NCBI GenBank assembly: GCA_022818135.1
Contig: JAFMSR010000015.1
Coordinates: forward strand, 6,639,997-6,703,996
Origin: Saxidomus purpurata
Taxonomy: Eukaryota; Mollusca; Bivalvia; Venerida; Veneridae
Length of the DNA: 64,000 nucleotides
Reading direction: 5' to 3'
The translations under genes were made by a program, and so were the position numbers. Shown in pieces: positions 35,271 to 47,589 of the stretch (positions are counted from its first letter, which is position 1; each line of letters starts with the position of its first letter). Below the pieces are notes generated by a model. It made no database searches and was not told the origin of the DNA. It worked only from the letters and a program-made list of their open reading frames with translations.

Positions 35271-35489
35271 GTAACATTATACGATCCTTTGTTGATTATA
35301 TCGTGTTTGTTCACATTTAAAAGACTTTCTTTAAAATCAAAATGTGACCGATTTCAACAAATATCGCATACAAACAAAACGAAAGAACATTAAAAATTTC
35401 ATTAAAACACAGAAAAGTACATTATTCAAAATACGCTATGGTATTTCTTCAAAACAAAGATGTTTTCTAAGACACGTTTATTTTAATAG

Positions 35490-35543
35490 GATGTGTATTT
35501 AGCAGACAATCAACCAACAAAACGGCCAGTCACAGTCAAACAG
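35490..35543 (+). CDS. SDR exon 7 (first block)
   Basis: Acceptor TTTTAATAG/GATGTG, donor AAACAG/GTAAGT. Encodes DVYLADNQPTKRPVTVKQ, aligned with the bacterial ELLSEKQPSLQFVTPEQ segment. The expected last exon (an FLxSDxAxxITGxxxxVDGGW-like end) does not follow before the gap or anywhere later in the window. Confidence 0.88.
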
Positions 35544-35562
35544 GTAAGTTACAGTTAAACTT

Positions 35563-35890
35563 GATTACTTTTATTTACACTGTCCTGTGACTTTGGAACA
35601 TGGTGGGGGTAAGAGTGAGGTTGGGTGCGCACCATAAACCGGTTTAAGCTCCCCAGTGGTGTTTTTGCCACTGACCGTTCCAAGGCGGTGCCCCACTGTG
35701 TTCCTTTAATTGTTCGTTTTGTCCTCGTGCTTTGTATGCTAGTGTGTGTTGGTAGTGTACGTGTGTGTGTGTACATGATTGTGTGTATGTGTGTGTGTGT
35801 GTTGGTGGTGTGCACTTCTGGGTGCTGTGGGGCTCGTTTTGGGGAGGCTGCGTTTTTGGTACGTGGCTTTCCCTGTTTGATATTATTTTT
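35563..35890 (+). mobile_element. retroposon-like repeat (R family), copy 1
   Basis: Long copy: GATTACTTTTATTTACACTG, then GGTTGGGTGCGCACCATAAACC, GTTCCAAGGCGGTGCCCC, an impure GT tract, GTGGGGCTCGTTTTGGGG and the end TTTGATATTATTTTT. Seven copies in the window; shorter ones lose the left part, as expected for 5' truncation by reverse transcription. I cannot name the family; a SINE is the likeliest type. Confidence 0.7.
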
Positions 35891-35958
35891 GATATACATA
35901 TTTTGCTAAATTTTACTATCGTAATTCTGATTTGGTTTTGAAATTCAATAGTAATATA

Positions 35959-36458
35959 NNNNNNNNNNNNNNNNNNNNNNNNNNNNNNNNNNNNNNNNNN
36001 NNNNNNNNNNNNNNNNNNNNNNNNNNNNNNNNNNNNNNNNNNNNNNNNNNNNNNNNNNNNNNNNNNNNNNNNNNNNNNNNNNNNNNNNNNNNNNNNNNNN
36101 NNNNNNNNNNNNNNNNNNNNNNNNNNNNNNNNNNNNNNNNNNNNNNNNNNNNNNNNNNNNNNNNNNNNNNNNNNNNNNNNNNNNNNNNNNNNNNNNNNNN
36201 NNNNNNNNNNNNNNNNNNNNNNNNNNNNNNNNNNNNNNNNNNNNNNNNNNNNNNNNNNNNNNNNNNNNNNNNNNNNNNNNNNNNNNNNNNNNNNNNNNNN
36301 NNNNNNNNNNNNNNNNNNNNNNNNNNNNNNNNNNNNNNNNNNNNNNNNNNNNNNNNNNNNNNNNNNNNNNNNNNNNNNNNNNNNNNNNNNNNNNNNNNNN
36401 NNNNNNNNNNNNNNNNNNNNNNNNNNNNNNNNNNNNNNNNNNNNNNNNNNNNNNNNNN
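35959..36458. other. assembly gap of exactly 500 N
   Basis: A round 500-N run, a conventional scaffolding filler, sits exactly between the two repeated blocks. The sequence to its right starts inside the block, at the base equivalent to 18581. Confidence 0.99.
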
Positions 36459-36495
36459 CCGGTACTATTTTGGACTGCTGAAATTCCCTCCCGCG

Positions 36496-38055
36496 TAATT
36501 TTTACACAACATCTACAACTAACTACAACCACAAATATTTTATTGCATTAAAATATAACATATTTTATAGCAATTACAATTACATATATATATAAGACAA
36601 AAGACATGCATTTTCAGAAGAGCACATGATGTTATTGTAAATATGTATATCAATTTTAGTTCCTAGTTAAATTTGCATAGTAAATGTATTTCGACAAATT
36701 ATTAACAACATTTTTCGATCTTACAGACATTAAATTAGTAAATTTCTGTTTTGTTGGCCATGTGGAATAGTGCCGTTTTATGAGTTCCGAAAATTTAGGG
36801 CAAATCAGTAAAAAATGATACTCGTTCTCTATTTGACCTGTATTGCAGTTTCTACAGAGTCTTTCAGTTCTAGGAAAATTGTTATGTCGTCCGCGTTCAA
36901 CAGCTACACCATGAGACGATGTACGAAATCTAGAGAGTGCATTTCTGAATTTTGATTCTGTAACGATATCAAGATAACTTTCAAAATCAAATGAATGTAA
37001 CCTATGTGCCCTATCGAATTCGATATCTGTAGTATCGATCTTCAACGTATCTTTTATGAATCGTTTTACAAGAGTGTCACAAGTTATTGGTTCTGCTTCC
37101 GGGGCTGCTTCCGGGGGTGTGTCCGGACCTGTTTCGTCCATTTCTTCATGTATATGTACTGTAGTAGGACCCGCCGCACTAAGACCCGACACAGTGGCAG
37201 GTACTTCCGGTATACCGTAGAAAATTAAGTTTTCTCTCATATTCCGAAATTCGTTATCTAAAATCTTTGTTTTCATAGCATCCTGGTTTTCGGACATGGT
37301 TTTCATTGTGGAGCTGAGCGTTGCGCAAGATATTTGAAGAGTCTTAACCTTTTCTTGCGCCGCTTTTAATTCGTGAGATTGTTGTTCATATTTCTCGTTA
37401 ACAAATGCACTGGCACCTTCAACATCCGAAACACGGGAGTCAATGTCCTTTACTTTTATTTCTAAATCACTGAGTTCCAAGTTCATAGAATTTACAATTT
37501 TTTCAATATTGTCTATCTTTTCGACGCGGGTTTTTATGGTTTTTATATCTTCTATGATGCTTAAGGCCCAATGTGGTGGTTGGCCGGAAGCCTGACTCAT
37601 CAACGGAGATCCATGTTGCTGCGGTGTCATATACTGTGGATTATACTGATATGGAGGTGATTGCATTACACGACCTACTGTTGGAGTGTCAAATACAAAA
37701 TATTCTATTTGATTTTTTTTGACGTTTGTTTTGATTACTCACTTGAATATCACTGCTGGTCAACACAGGTATACTGGTCAAACCGGTTTGTCCGCTACAC
37801 GCACTGTCCGTGCTATTTATACATGTCTATTCAAACAAAGGTGAAATCTGTTTTCGTTTTTTTTTCTTATTTTCCTTTTTATTTTGCTGCTTTTGCTTCA
37901 GTGGCATAACATATATCCAACAATACTACTTTCTATCCAAAAATTATTCCATACAGTATTTTAATTTGCACTTAATTCCATTGAAGTACCGGAGCACAAA
38001 ATGCATGCTTCTGTCATGAAGGGAGATAACACTCTAATTTTTACACAACATCTAC
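36496..38055 (-). mobile_element. LINE derivative, second block
   Basis: Same insertion as 18620-20191, with the same 21-bp direct repeats at 36496-36516 and 38035-38055. Relative to the first block it has a 48-bp deletion over the main ORF start and a 33-bp segment that the first block lacks. Confidence 0.85.
36656..37666 (-). CDS. LINE ORF1-ORF2 fusion, second block, 5'-shortened
   Basis: 336 codons from Met at 37666, equal to residues 16-351 of the first-block protein. The upstream start codon and the next residues are removed by a 48-bp deletion. Coiled coil, ORF1 RNA-binding motifs and the C-terminal CCHC knuckle are unchanged. Confidence 0.75.
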   Translation of the reverse strand: MQSPPYQYNPQYMTPQQHGSPLMSQASGQPPHWALSIIEDIKTIKTRVEKIDNIEKIVNSMNLELSDLEIKVKDIDSRVSDVEGASAFVNEKYEQQSHELKAAQEKVKTLQISCATLSSTMKTMSENQDAMKTKILDNEFRNMRENLIFYGIPEVPATVSGLSAAGPTTVHIHEEMDETGPDTPPEAAPEAEPITCDTLVKRFIKDTLKIDTTDIEFDRAHRLHSFDFESYLDIVTESKFRNALSRFRTSSHGVAVERGRHNNFPRTERLCRNCNTGQIENEYHFLLICPKFSELIKRHYSTWPTKQKFTNLMSVRSKNVVNNLSKYIYYANLTRN

Positions 38056-38495
38056 GAGTGTGCATGCACTAATACGCTTGTGAATTAATTAACGTGATGT
38101 CAAACAAATCGTAGTAAAATTTTCAACACTTCCTGTATCGCCAGCAATATCAGCAACAAGAACAAGAGCTGTCAGTAGACAGCGCGCTCGACTATTCTCA
38201 GTGATTGACAATATAAAATAATATCCATCCTGGAGGATATTGTTAAAGTGTAGTTAATAACAGGAACTTGTAAATAGAAAAGAGTGTAAATAAAAAAGGC
38301 TTGTTGAATGGTCAATAGTAAGAACATTATAATAAGATAATAGAAATTAAGGCATATTGTATCATTAGAAAAACATGTACAAGCATACATAAAACAGTAA
38401 CGTAACAGGGCTTCGTAGGAAAAAACACCTGTGATGAAAAATGTAAATAAAAACAAGAATTAGTATTCATAGATAAATGGGGTTATGTTAAAAAC

Positions 38496-38762
38496 AAAAA
38501 TAATATCAAACAGGGAATGCCACGTACCAAAAACGCAGTCTCCCCAAAACGAGCCCCACAGCACCCAGAAGTGCACACCACCAACACACACACACATACA
38601 CAAGCAACACACACACACACACACAATCATGTACACACACACACACACACACACATACACCACCAACACACACCAGCATACAAAGCAAACACACGAGGAC
38701 AAAACGAACAATTAAAGGAACACAGTGGGGCACCGCCTTGGAACGGTCAGTGGCAAAAACAC
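38496..38762 (-). mobile_element. R-family retroposon copy 2
   Basis: Reverse orientation: AATAATATCAAACAGGGAATGCC ... CACGAGGACAAAACGAAC ... GGTCAGTGGCAAAAACAC, with an interrupted AC tract. It lacks the GGTTGGGTGCGCACC end, so it is truncated. Confidence 0.75.
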
Positions 38763-39502
38763 TAGAATTGTTTGGGTGTAAACTATCCAACACGTGGAAA
38801 ATGCATAAGAATTTTGAAACTGTGAGTCTTTAACAATCAATCTGAACATGCTAACAATGAGTTAAAAAGTTGTAGTAAGTCTGTATCTGTTGATGTGCAT
38901 CTAGAAAAAACAGAAATGTATTGTTTAATACTAGAAGTAAACAAATTAGTGACATTGAAGGAAAGGCTAGTGCAAAGTTCAAATCCACCACCTGTAAAAC
39001 AATTGACTTACATCGATCAGTCAAAGAGCATCTGAAATTTATTAAATTTCACATTATACATATGATCATATAATTATGGTATCATATTCTAAGAAAGATT
39101 AGATATTATACACATGAGTTACATTTAACAAAACATATATGTTTCTAAGTAAATCAATGATTAATTCAGGAATAATAAATCAGACGGGAGCAACTACTGA
39201 AGGTAACAATGAAGATGAAAAATGGAAGACTACATCAGTGTTTAAACAAAAATGAATCCAAGTATAATATCATAAGAGGGTCATCACAGATGATGATGAT
39301 TCACTCACATTTATTTAAATGCAAAAATTTGTCTACAATGTACAAGTTTGTATCTGTATCAGACATTTCATATGCAGTTTAAGAGAAGTGAAGACATTGA
39401 AAATTTTAAAATGATGTAAACAATGCAAAAGCAGGGATTTCAATAAAGTGTTGTGATGTTGTAAAGGACATGGCTAAGTTTTTCATTGTGACACGGCTAT
39501 TG
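38763..39502. other. non-coding stretch in the copy-2-specific segment
   Basis: AT-rich, no long frame or repeat recognised. It may be the 3' end of the transcription unit carrying the coiled-coil ORF on the - strand. Confidence 0.4.
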
Positions 39503-40066
39503 TTAGGCAGAATTGATACTGTTGTTGTTGTTATCAGATTTTTTGTTGTCAATAGAAGAACAAGGTTGAGTTGAAGCTTCCTCTGTAGAGTTTCCGTTGT
39601 CTGCTTCTCCGAAATCATCGTCGGCATCTGCAAAAATATCCTGGGAGGCTGCAATTTCTTCTTTAAATGCTTCTTTCAGCTTCTCCATCAGGTTACGATT
39701 GATTTTTCTGAGACGGTCATTATCATTTAGAACTTGATCTTTTTCAATTTGCAATTTTATTTTCTTCGATTCCAATTTTGCTGCTTTTTTCTCAAAAAGT
39801 CCAAACTTATTACATAAGTTTTCATGCTTTGTCTTCATTTTTCCCATTTCATTTTTTAGACTTTGCAGTTCTTGTCTGGTTTGTCCATTTCTTGTTTCTA
39901 TTGTGTTGGCAGTACTCTTTGCCACTCTAGCAACCCTTTCAATGTCTGGAATGACTTCGTTCTCAATATATTCCTTGGTAGAATTAGTTTTCAACTTGTA
40001 GTTGATTCCTAAAAGTTTTAGCTCAAGGCCACGAACAGTTTCTATAGGTTTAATGTCCATCTTCAA
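39503..40066 (-). CDS. coiled-coil protein with acidic tail, 187 aa, unrecognised
   Basis: Residues 1-55 are mixed (IETVRGLELKLLGINYKLKT), about 60-140 is a long Lys/Glu/Leu heptad-like coiled coil, and 140-187 is acidic and Ser/Asn-rich (DIFADADDDFGEADNGNSTEE). Just upstream on the - strand CTATTTTCAG precedes ATCATTGAAG, an acceptor-like sequence that could make this a terminal exon. It lies downstream of the endonuclease gene on the same strand, only in copy 2. It may be a gene fragment captured by the Helentron or carried by another insertion. No family is recognised. Confidence 0.5.
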   Translation of the reverse strand: MKMDIKPIETVRGLELKLLGINYKLKTNSTKEYIENEVIPDIERVARVAKSTANTIETRNGQTRQELQSLKNEMGKMKTKHENLCNKFGLFEKKAAKLESKKIKLQIEKDQVLNDNDRLRKINRNLMEKLKEAFKEEIAASQDIFADADDDFGEADNGNSTEEASTQPCSSIDNKKSDNNNNSINSA

Positions 40067-40145
40067 TGATCTGAAAATAGAAAATGAACATTTATAATGA
40101 TTTTGATAAAAATTAACACTTCACAAGCGTTACAACACATAAAAA

Positions 40146-40530
<385 letters not shown>

Positions 40531-40539
40531 ACACTTGCG

Positions 40540-40840
40540 TACTGTGAAATCATTTAATTTCGTGGGCATGAAGTTTTGTGTGTGTGTGTTGGTGGTGTGC
40601 ACTTCTGGGTGCTGTGGGGCTCGTTTTGGGGAGGCTGCGTTTTTGGTACGTGGCATTCCCTGTTTGATATTATTTTTGTTTTTTTGTTCCAAACGGCAGT
40701 TTCGGTGGGATATGAATTCATGGATTTCATCTTTTGGACATTAAATATATGGGAATTTTGCTTGTTCGTTGGGATTAAATTTCGTTGATTGACTCCACAA
40801 CGAAAATTAATCCCCCACAAATATTTATGATTTCACAGTA
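40540..40840. mobile_element. TIR MITE carrying a nested R-family fragment
   Basis: Ends TACTGTGAAATCATTTAAT and, inverted, TACTGTGAAATCATAAATA, both running into TTTCGTGGG/TTTGTGGGG. The R-family fragment (40578-40678) lies inside, so the retroposon landed in the MITE. Confidence 0.8.
40578..40678 (+). mobile_element. R-family retroposon copy 4, 5'-truncated
   Basis: Starts within the GT tract and ends TTTGATATTATTTTT. Nested in the MITE at 40540-40840. Confidence 0.8.
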
Positions 40841-41125
40841 TGTCACTGTGGAGGCAAGAGGTGTGACAAAACTCTTTCATCCTATGGCAAATTTACACTA
40901 CATTCCTACATGACAACTATATGCTACTATTCAAGTAGTTATGAGTAATTTTGCCAAAAGATGCCATAGCCATTTTAAATTTAAGAGAAATAAAGACTGT
41001 TAAAAATAAGGTTTAGTAAAAGCATTTAACTTTGTACTATAGTAATGACTAAAACAGTAGTAATAATGAGTGAAAAATTTACCTAGGAAGCTTAAGCAGC
41101 AGATCTTTTTAAAAACGTCCATTTT

Positions 41126-41368
41126 TTACACTTCTTTCAGAGTGTTGCAGGTAGGGTCATTGTAGGTGTAGGAATCACTAGTTGCTGTTCCGTGTTTCAT
41201 TTTGGTAGAAATTGTCTCATCTTTGATTTCATAGCTTCTTCTGTATATAAACTGAGCAATTAAACAAACAAATTCAACAAAAATAATAATGTATATACCT
41301 AGCCTGGAGGATATGTGGTAGGACTTCAATCGTGTGGCATTTACTTTTGGGTTTGCTTTCCAAATCAT
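41126..41368 (-). CDS. short ORF with one hydrophobic segment, uncertain
   Basis: 80 codons with a membrane-like stretch LGIYIIIFVEFVCLIAQFIY (residues 24-43). It lies between the endonuclease gene and the coiled-coil ORF, on the same strand, in the copy-2-specific segment. No family recognised; it could be an exon of a captured gene or chance. Confidence 0.25.
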   Translation of the reverse strand: MIWKANPKVNATRLKSYHISSRLGIYIIIFVEFVCLIAQFIYRRSYEIKDETISTKMKHGTATSDSYTYNDPTCNTLKEV

Positions 41369-41668
41369 ACAATCGACTGTTATTCACTTCCTTGTCTGTC
41401 AATGTTGATTTTGTTGTTGTTAATACCCCAGTCAATAATGCAGAAGAGTAAATGTTTCAATAGCTCATGTTTTGCTTCATATTGCTTAAGACATGAACAT
41501 TCTCAAATATAGAAGCAACATCTATTAGACATATTGCAATATGGACAACTTTGAATTGAAATAAAAAACGTCTTTTTCAAGAGTCACAATATAAGGCAAA
41601 CGACATATTTAATTACACACATAATTGTTAAAAATTGTTGAACTATAACAATGGAAACGCACATGCAT

Positions 41669-42193
41669 TTAATACTTCTTTCTCAGCTGTAGCAGAAGTG
41701 GCTTGTGATCTGAGAAAAAGGATTCCAACACATAAGCAGAAGATAAACCTTCCAAGGCATCAGTTACATATATATGGTCAATCAATGTTTGCTTGTCTGT
41801 GGTTGCAGTAGTTACCAGTTGTTTGCAGCAGAGAGTTTGACCGATATAAGTGTCTGCAGGTTTCTTCAGAAAGTCTTCATTGAAGTCTCAAATAAAAATA
41901 GATTCACCATGATTTCTTTGATTGATTTCCTGCTCTATGAATGTTTTTACTGCCTCTTTTTTAACTTTTGGGGAAATATAGATGCCATGAACTGATATAA
42001 TTTCACATAATGATGGTAAAATATTTCCTAGATGAATGCTGACCATTTCAATAACTCCAGGTGATGTATGGAAACTGTTGTATGTGAAATTTGACTCAGG
42101 AATAGTATTTTTGGAGTACACAACAATTCCATATGTTGCTCTAGAACCAGAAGGGAAGTCAAATCTGTGTAAATGGTAACCAGGAATCAACAA
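41669..42193 (-). pseudogene. Helentron copy 2: endonuclease, broken
   Basis: Same AP-type endonuclease as copy 1. A GGA-to-TGA change at the Gly of the GDFN motif stops it at 41888; the rest (NEDFLKK ... TLIDHIYVTDA ... SDHKPLL) remains readable to 41669. A lost T near 42203 separates it from the upstream helicase-endonuclease frame. Confidence 0.8.
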
Positions 42194-43062
42194 CTGTTCA
42201 TCTGGTCAGCTGCTTTTAGCTTTGTTTCCACAAACAGCATTAAGTTTGAAAGTTTATAAATGAAGCTATTTTGAATATCTTTGATATGCATGTATAAGGA
42301 ACTGACATTATGGTACAAAATGGTTACTGTATTGGATAACTGAAGGTTACTGGTAAATGTTGGAGTTGCCATATCTTGTCTTAGTCTTTCCATTTCATGC
42401 TGTACTCTACCATCCACTCTGATTCTACTCTCGTTCAGATTTCTGATGAACAACTGCTCTGGCGTAGTTACCCTACTTAAGGCTACATAATGGGAGTGCG
42501 GAAAGGTCTTTCCTGTAAAATCAACAACAGCAGTTTTCATTGTGTCTCCCTGACATCTATGTGTGATCTTTGCTGCTGCACACCTGATAGGAAATTGATG
42601 TCTTAACACACATGCTGATTTGTAACGTCCCACTGGAAACTGCCGTTTCACTTTGAAAATTGGTGTCCACATCTTATCTATATTGACTGTATACAGGTTT
42701 CTGTTTCTGTTTCGTGTGAGGTTTCCAACACCATCATCTTCAAAGCTTGCCCAAACATAGTGTAGATTTCCTTTTGTGTCTATGGGTCCAGTTTTTTTAA
42801 GTACAAATGCTGCCCCATTTGTCATACCATCTTCTACTTCAAAGTTGCAGGACAGTTCATTTCGCAAACCAATGGCTGTCTTAAGTTCTTTTGATAGGCC
42901 CATAGTCTTTGAAGAGTCATTTGGTATAGAATTTAAAATTCTTGTTTTCACTGACAGTGAGACGTCTCCTAGAACAACATCCTTTGATTGGAGTTTCAAA
43001 TACCCTGAGCCATGTACTTCACATACTACTTGGTTGTAACTGTCTACATCTGCATTTCTCAT
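42187..43062 (-). pseudogene. Helentron copy 2: helicase C-terminus joined to endonuclease start
   Basis: 291 codons continuous across the helicase-endonuclease boundary (ITHRCQGD, SHYVALSRVTTPEQLFI, then TILYHNVSSL), showing that in this family helicase and endonuclease are one polypeptide. It ends at a one-base deletion near 42203. A two-base loss in an AT run near 43066 cuts it from upstream sequence. Confidence 0.85.
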
Positions 43063-43277
43063 ATATATGAGGTGTGATGACAGGGTAATCTGGATGCATA
43101 AGATCTGTAGGAATCTTTCTTTTTAAGAGGAATTGTATGTCAGCAGTTATATTCTCTGAGCCTGTTTAACAATTCTGCAAAGTCCTTCGAATCTTTCTGC
43201 CTCATGATTACATTCAGCTCATACAGTCTGAAGTTCTCTCTCCATAGATTGAGTGCTAATGGCCCATACTCTTGTGA

Positions 43278-43575
43278 TCAAATTCTTTTGACAAAACTCT
43301 GTACTGTTCTGTGAATGTTTCACTTTTGCCAATCAATTGTGACTCGTCTGTCCAAGAATGGAACAGGAAAACGATTTCACGGAAATAGTTCTCTTTATCA
43401 TCAATTTCTTGAAACCTGACATATCTGATGCATGCAGGAATTTTGCGTTTCTTGAATGTTGCTCCAAGGCATTTAAATGTAGTGCATTCTTCATCTTCCG
43501 CATCAATGTCACTAATTCAGAGTCTTCATTTTTGTTTCTTGCTTTTTGTGTGTAGCATACTCTATACTTGCACAC
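43278..43575 (-). pseudogene. Helentron copy 2: Rep-helicase junction with helicase-core deletion
   Basis: The Rep C-terminal tail (KYRVCYTQKARNKNEDSE, then frameshifted ALHLNALEQHSRNAKFLH) runs straight into late helicase sequence at about 43278. Compared with copy 1, about 800 bp (equivalent of 23993-24797) are gone, including Walker A, Walker B and motif III. Confidence 0.8.
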
Positions 43576-45401
43576 AAAGTCTGCCAGACAAATGTGTTCA
43601 ATTGATTTCGGCCTCTTGCAGCATATCTTTGGGGAACACTGATAGCCTGAATTTCTTCAGAGTCATTTGATAGTTGTTGAATACAACTGAAGCTCTTCAA
43701 AAGTACACATCTCTCATCTTGTGGTGATGTATTAATGAAGATAACTTGGCGTGAAGATTTCTTCAATGGCATTTGCAGGATGTAATAAACAGCTTCTTGT
43801 GCTGAAAGTTCCACATGCGTTAAAAATTGCCGCCCTATTGCTCTAACCTGCTTCCTCAAAGTTCCATTGCCTTCTCTGGCTTCTTTTGTTGCAGCATACA
43901 GTAGGTTACTGATCCCTCTCTGGCTTTTGGCAATATATGTCACTAGGTACATTGCACATGCATAAGGATCCATCACAAATTGAAGGTCCATGTTGGCTCT
44001 CCAACATTGAAGAAGAGTTTTGTTGTAGCTGTTAATTCTTGCTTCAACAATTTCCCTTTTCATGAACATTTTATTTGTCGATATAGATGATCGAATCGCG
44101 AAAATGTAGTCTTCATATGACATATCAAGGTTAAGTAGAAAGGCCTCAAATTCCATGGATTCTCCTTTTTTGAGCGAGTTGAGCATTTTTCCATTTTTTT
44201 TCCAATTTTCACAATGTTTTTGTTTAGAGGTGCTGTCAATGTTGGTATCCAGGGGAGTAGGAATGAGTGTCTCCGGTAATGGTGGCAATGGAAAGGCGAA
44301 TCGACAAATTTCCTGATTCTTTTTCCTACATGTCCTACTATGAGAATGTTCCTGTAGTTTCACCAGTTGCCCTATTTCTGGATCTTTGGTTACGGTGATG
44401 TAGGAATCTACATAGCTGATGATTTCTGCCTCATTCTCATTGTTTTCCTCCAGCTTTGGAGAATCTTCTACCCACATCAACATATGAATATGTGGGGAGC
44501 CACGCATCTGGAACTCTACTTTGTAGAAGTAGTCTGTCACTGTCCCTACAGGTGCTGCGGCTGACAACAAAACTTGAGCAATAAACTTTTGTACTTGGTG
44601 CTGAAAATGTCTAGCACATGTTGCAGGATCCTTGCGAATGAGGTTACATTTCTGGAACCAGTCCATTTCTGCTATATCCTTGTCTGATAAAGTTTTGCCA
44701 TCAACAGTTTGTGATAGAATTTTCAAAAGATGTGTCCACCTTGTTTCAGCAGAGGAAAATGAGGCAAACCATGTTGGTATACCCAAGCATCGTATCATGG
44801 CGAAAAGATCCTTCTTGGTTTTCTCCCAGTAGGGTGGGGATCCTCTTAGGTCTTTAAAGACTCTGTGGCCTTCATGTAAATGACATATCTTTTGAATATT
44901 TTCTGCATCCTTTAAGTAACCAGCAGTGATGCCTTTGGTGTTAATGGCTTTTCGCATACATAAATTTGATTTGTCTGAAATATGTTGTGCCTGGAGTTTT
45001 TTTACCTTGAAGAACAAATTTGGAATATGAGAAGCAACTCTCCTGTCCTTTTGGCGAAGTTCAGATTTGTAAACTTGTGATAGATACACTTGAACTAAAC
45101 GCTCTGCTGATGATGGTCTTTTATATCCACAGAAAATTGTTGGGAAGGATAATTCTTCCGAATATTTGTCCAGAAATATGTTAATAGGAGTATTTCCTTC
45201 ACAGGGAGCAAAAGCAAGAACTTGTCTTTCATCGTGTGATATATCAATAGGATGCATCATGGTATCCAGGTTACCAACTGCCTGTTCCTCTATACCTGTC
45301 TCGTCCCACTTATCTTCTGGTGTTTCGTCAGTGTTTGCTGGTGCATCATTGTCTGCATTTTTATTTTCAGCTTTGTGGGATGAAGAAGTTGTTGCAAGCA
45401 C
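43512..45401 (-). pseudogene. Helentron copy 2: Rep protein, longest frame (629 aa)
   Basis: An acidic leader, then the Helitron-like N region with the characteristic FSSAETRWTHLLKIL (214-229), the HUH motif PHIHMLMW (H304, H306), the His/Cys patch, and the two-Tyr motif YLVTYIAK (Y485, Y489). This copy supplies the N-terminal part deleted in copy 1. Upstream, TGG-to-TAG near 45436 splits it from the DUF6570-like segment. At the 3' side two extra bases (CT) near 43614 shift the frame after RYAAR. The catalytic motifs are intact, but the polypeptide lacks its helicase. Confidence 0.9.
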
Positions 45402-45434
45402 TGAATGGTCCTGATAAGGATCCTGATCTAAAGT

Positions 45435-45890
45435 CTAATTTTCATCGAATGTCACACCTTCTTCTTTGTACAGGGAGCTTTTTTGTACAAGGTACTTCAA
45501 TGCATCGATGACCATGTTGGGGCGTATCATTTCCTGTTGAACATGATGTTGATAAGAGAGTCTTCTTTTCAGTTGTAAAGGAATACATGCATCATCTGAC
45601 AGAGTTCTTGGTAAATTTAAAACTATTGAGGTCATATTTGCTGGCACATTAACCACATTACCATTTATGCTGACTTGTCCACCCCTGGGAAGTTCACGCA
45701 ACTGCATAAACGGTATTCGTGGAGAGATTAGACGCTCTTCAAGCTGGGTAAGGTTTAGGCATGGTGGCTTTTGAGGGAACTTCATCATATTATTCTTAGC
45801 AAGTGGTGGAAGCTTTTCTTTATTTATATGACTAAGGCAAGTGTGACAAATCCATTCTTTATTTTGTTCAGAGAGTACATTCGTAAACAC
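45435..45890 (-). pseudogene. Helentron copy 2: DUF6570-like N-terminal segment
   Basis: 151 codons, the longer version of 26887-27186: WICHTCLSHINKEKLPPLAKNN ... LPRGGQVSINGNVVNVPANMTSIVLNLPRTLSDDACIPLQLKRRLSYQHHVQQEM. It is in frame with the Rep segment except for one TAG. The region upstream (45890-46150), missing in copy 1, reads as a Lys-rich spacer on the - strand. Confidence 0.75.
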
Positions 45891-46499
45891 TTTCAGATCT
45901 GAATTCGAGCAATGAGCAGTAGATGCTTCAGAGACACTCTCTCTATACTACAATTGGTCACAGCAGGTGCAAACTTAACATGGACCTTTTTCAACTAAAT
46001 CATGGACATTTTTTATCAACGTCCCTGCATCCTCAATCTTCTTTTTAGCTTGTTTCCTATCTTTTTCTGCTTGCCTTGTTGCAGTACAAGATCTTATTAA
46101 ATGCTTGTGCTCCTTTTCTTTGTATCTGCTGTTAACTGTGTGTTTCTTTTTGTTTTCCTCATCTCTTGCTTCTTGTGAGCTTCTTTTCCGTTGTTTTATT
46201 TTTTTTCTATCTCTCTATTGGTGGAACAGTTTCTCTTTCTTTTGTTTTCCTCATTACTTGCTTCTTGTGAGCTTCTTTTCCGTTGTTTTATTTTTTTTCT
46301 ATCTCTATTGGTGGAACTGTTTCTGTTTCTTTTGTTTTCCTCAATTCTATTTTTATCTTGGTTTCTCCATTTTAGTACCTTTAAGCGGTTCTTTTCTTTT
46401 TTAGCTCACCTGAGCTGGCTCAGGGTGAGCTATTAGGATCGATGAATGTCCGTCGTCCGTCGTCCGTCGGACGTCGTCCGTCGTCCGTCCACATTTAGT

Positions 46500-47010
46500 T
46501 CGTTAACGCTCTAGTGGTCACATTTTTTCCTCAATTGTCACGAAACTTGGTCAGGATGTTTGTCCCAGTAATTACTCGGACGAGTTCGAATATGGGTCAT
46601 CTCGGATGAAAAACTAGGTCACATGACCCAAAAATAGAAAAATCTTGTTAAGGCTCTAGAGGCTACTGTTTCAGTCCAAATATCCTGGCAATTTGTCAGA
46701 AAGGTTGTTTGGTTGATTTCTAGCTCAAGTTTTAATATGGGTCACCTGGGGTCAAAAACTAGGTCACACAGCCCAAATATGGAAAAACCTTGTTAACACT
46801 CTAGAGGTAAAATTTTCAGCCCAAATATCCTGGAAATTTGTCAGAAAGGTTGTTAAGATGATTTCTAGCCCAAGTTCGAATATGGGTCATCTCGGGTCAA
46901 AAACTAGGTCACAGCCCAAATATGGAAAAACCTTGTTAACACTAGATGTTACATTTTCAGCCCAGATATCCTTGAAATTTGTCAGAAAGGTTGTTTTGAT
47001 GATTTCTAGT
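46500..47010. repeat. about 145-bp tandem repeat inside the nested element
   Basis: About 3.5 diverged units with recurring AAAAACTAGGTCACA, CCTTGTTAACACTCTAGAGG, CCAAATATCCTGGAAATTTG and GAATATGGGTCATCTCGG. The text resembles repeats common in bivalve genomes. Confidence 0.8.
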
Positions 47011-47117
47011 TTTAATAGTGTGTTGTTTATTGAACACCTCAATGGCTAATTTTATTGCAGTATTTTAACACCATAAGATTGATTTGTAATCAGTACACAT
47101 CTTGGATCTCTCTATGG

Positions 47118-47444
47118 TAAGGCCAGAGTTTTTATATCTCTTGGTTTATGCGACTGCCTGTCCTATTTTTTGAAAAGGTAGAATAACAATAACATTATGA
47201 ACTGACATTTTATTTGTATTATTTCCGCTGTTCCGACTTCACAGACTAATTAATGAAGTGTCAAAATAGTAGGGATATATAATTGAAAGTAATTATTTTA
47301 AAGTGTTTATTTTGTTCGAAAATGACAGGTGCAGTAGACTGATGTTCAATATGTGCTCTGTTCAATACAGTAGGAAAAGTCCTTCATACTCAACATTTTA
47401 GAAAACTTCCCATAAACCAAGCAATATAAAAACTCTGGCCTAAA
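47118..47444. mobile_element. MITE inside the nested element
   Basis: Inverted ends GGCCAGAGTTTTTATATCTC / GGCCAGAGTTTTTATATTGC, both followed inward by TTGGTTTATG. The flanks read TAA on both sides, fitting a TWA target duplication as in PIF/Harbinger elements. No coding capacity. Confidence 0.75.
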
Positions 47445-47589
47445 ATTGGCACTTATAAAGTTTTAAATAGCGATGATGCAATACATGTTCTTGACCCCTA
47501 GTTGAACTTCCATGTTAAAGAATGTAGTTGTAATTTTTACATTCACATCTATCACTTTGGAAAGTACCATAAATTGTTAAAAAAATGAA

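Noticed and set aside
35932..36532. Frames of 188 and 195 codons
   Set aside because: They run through the 500-N gap and are meaningless.
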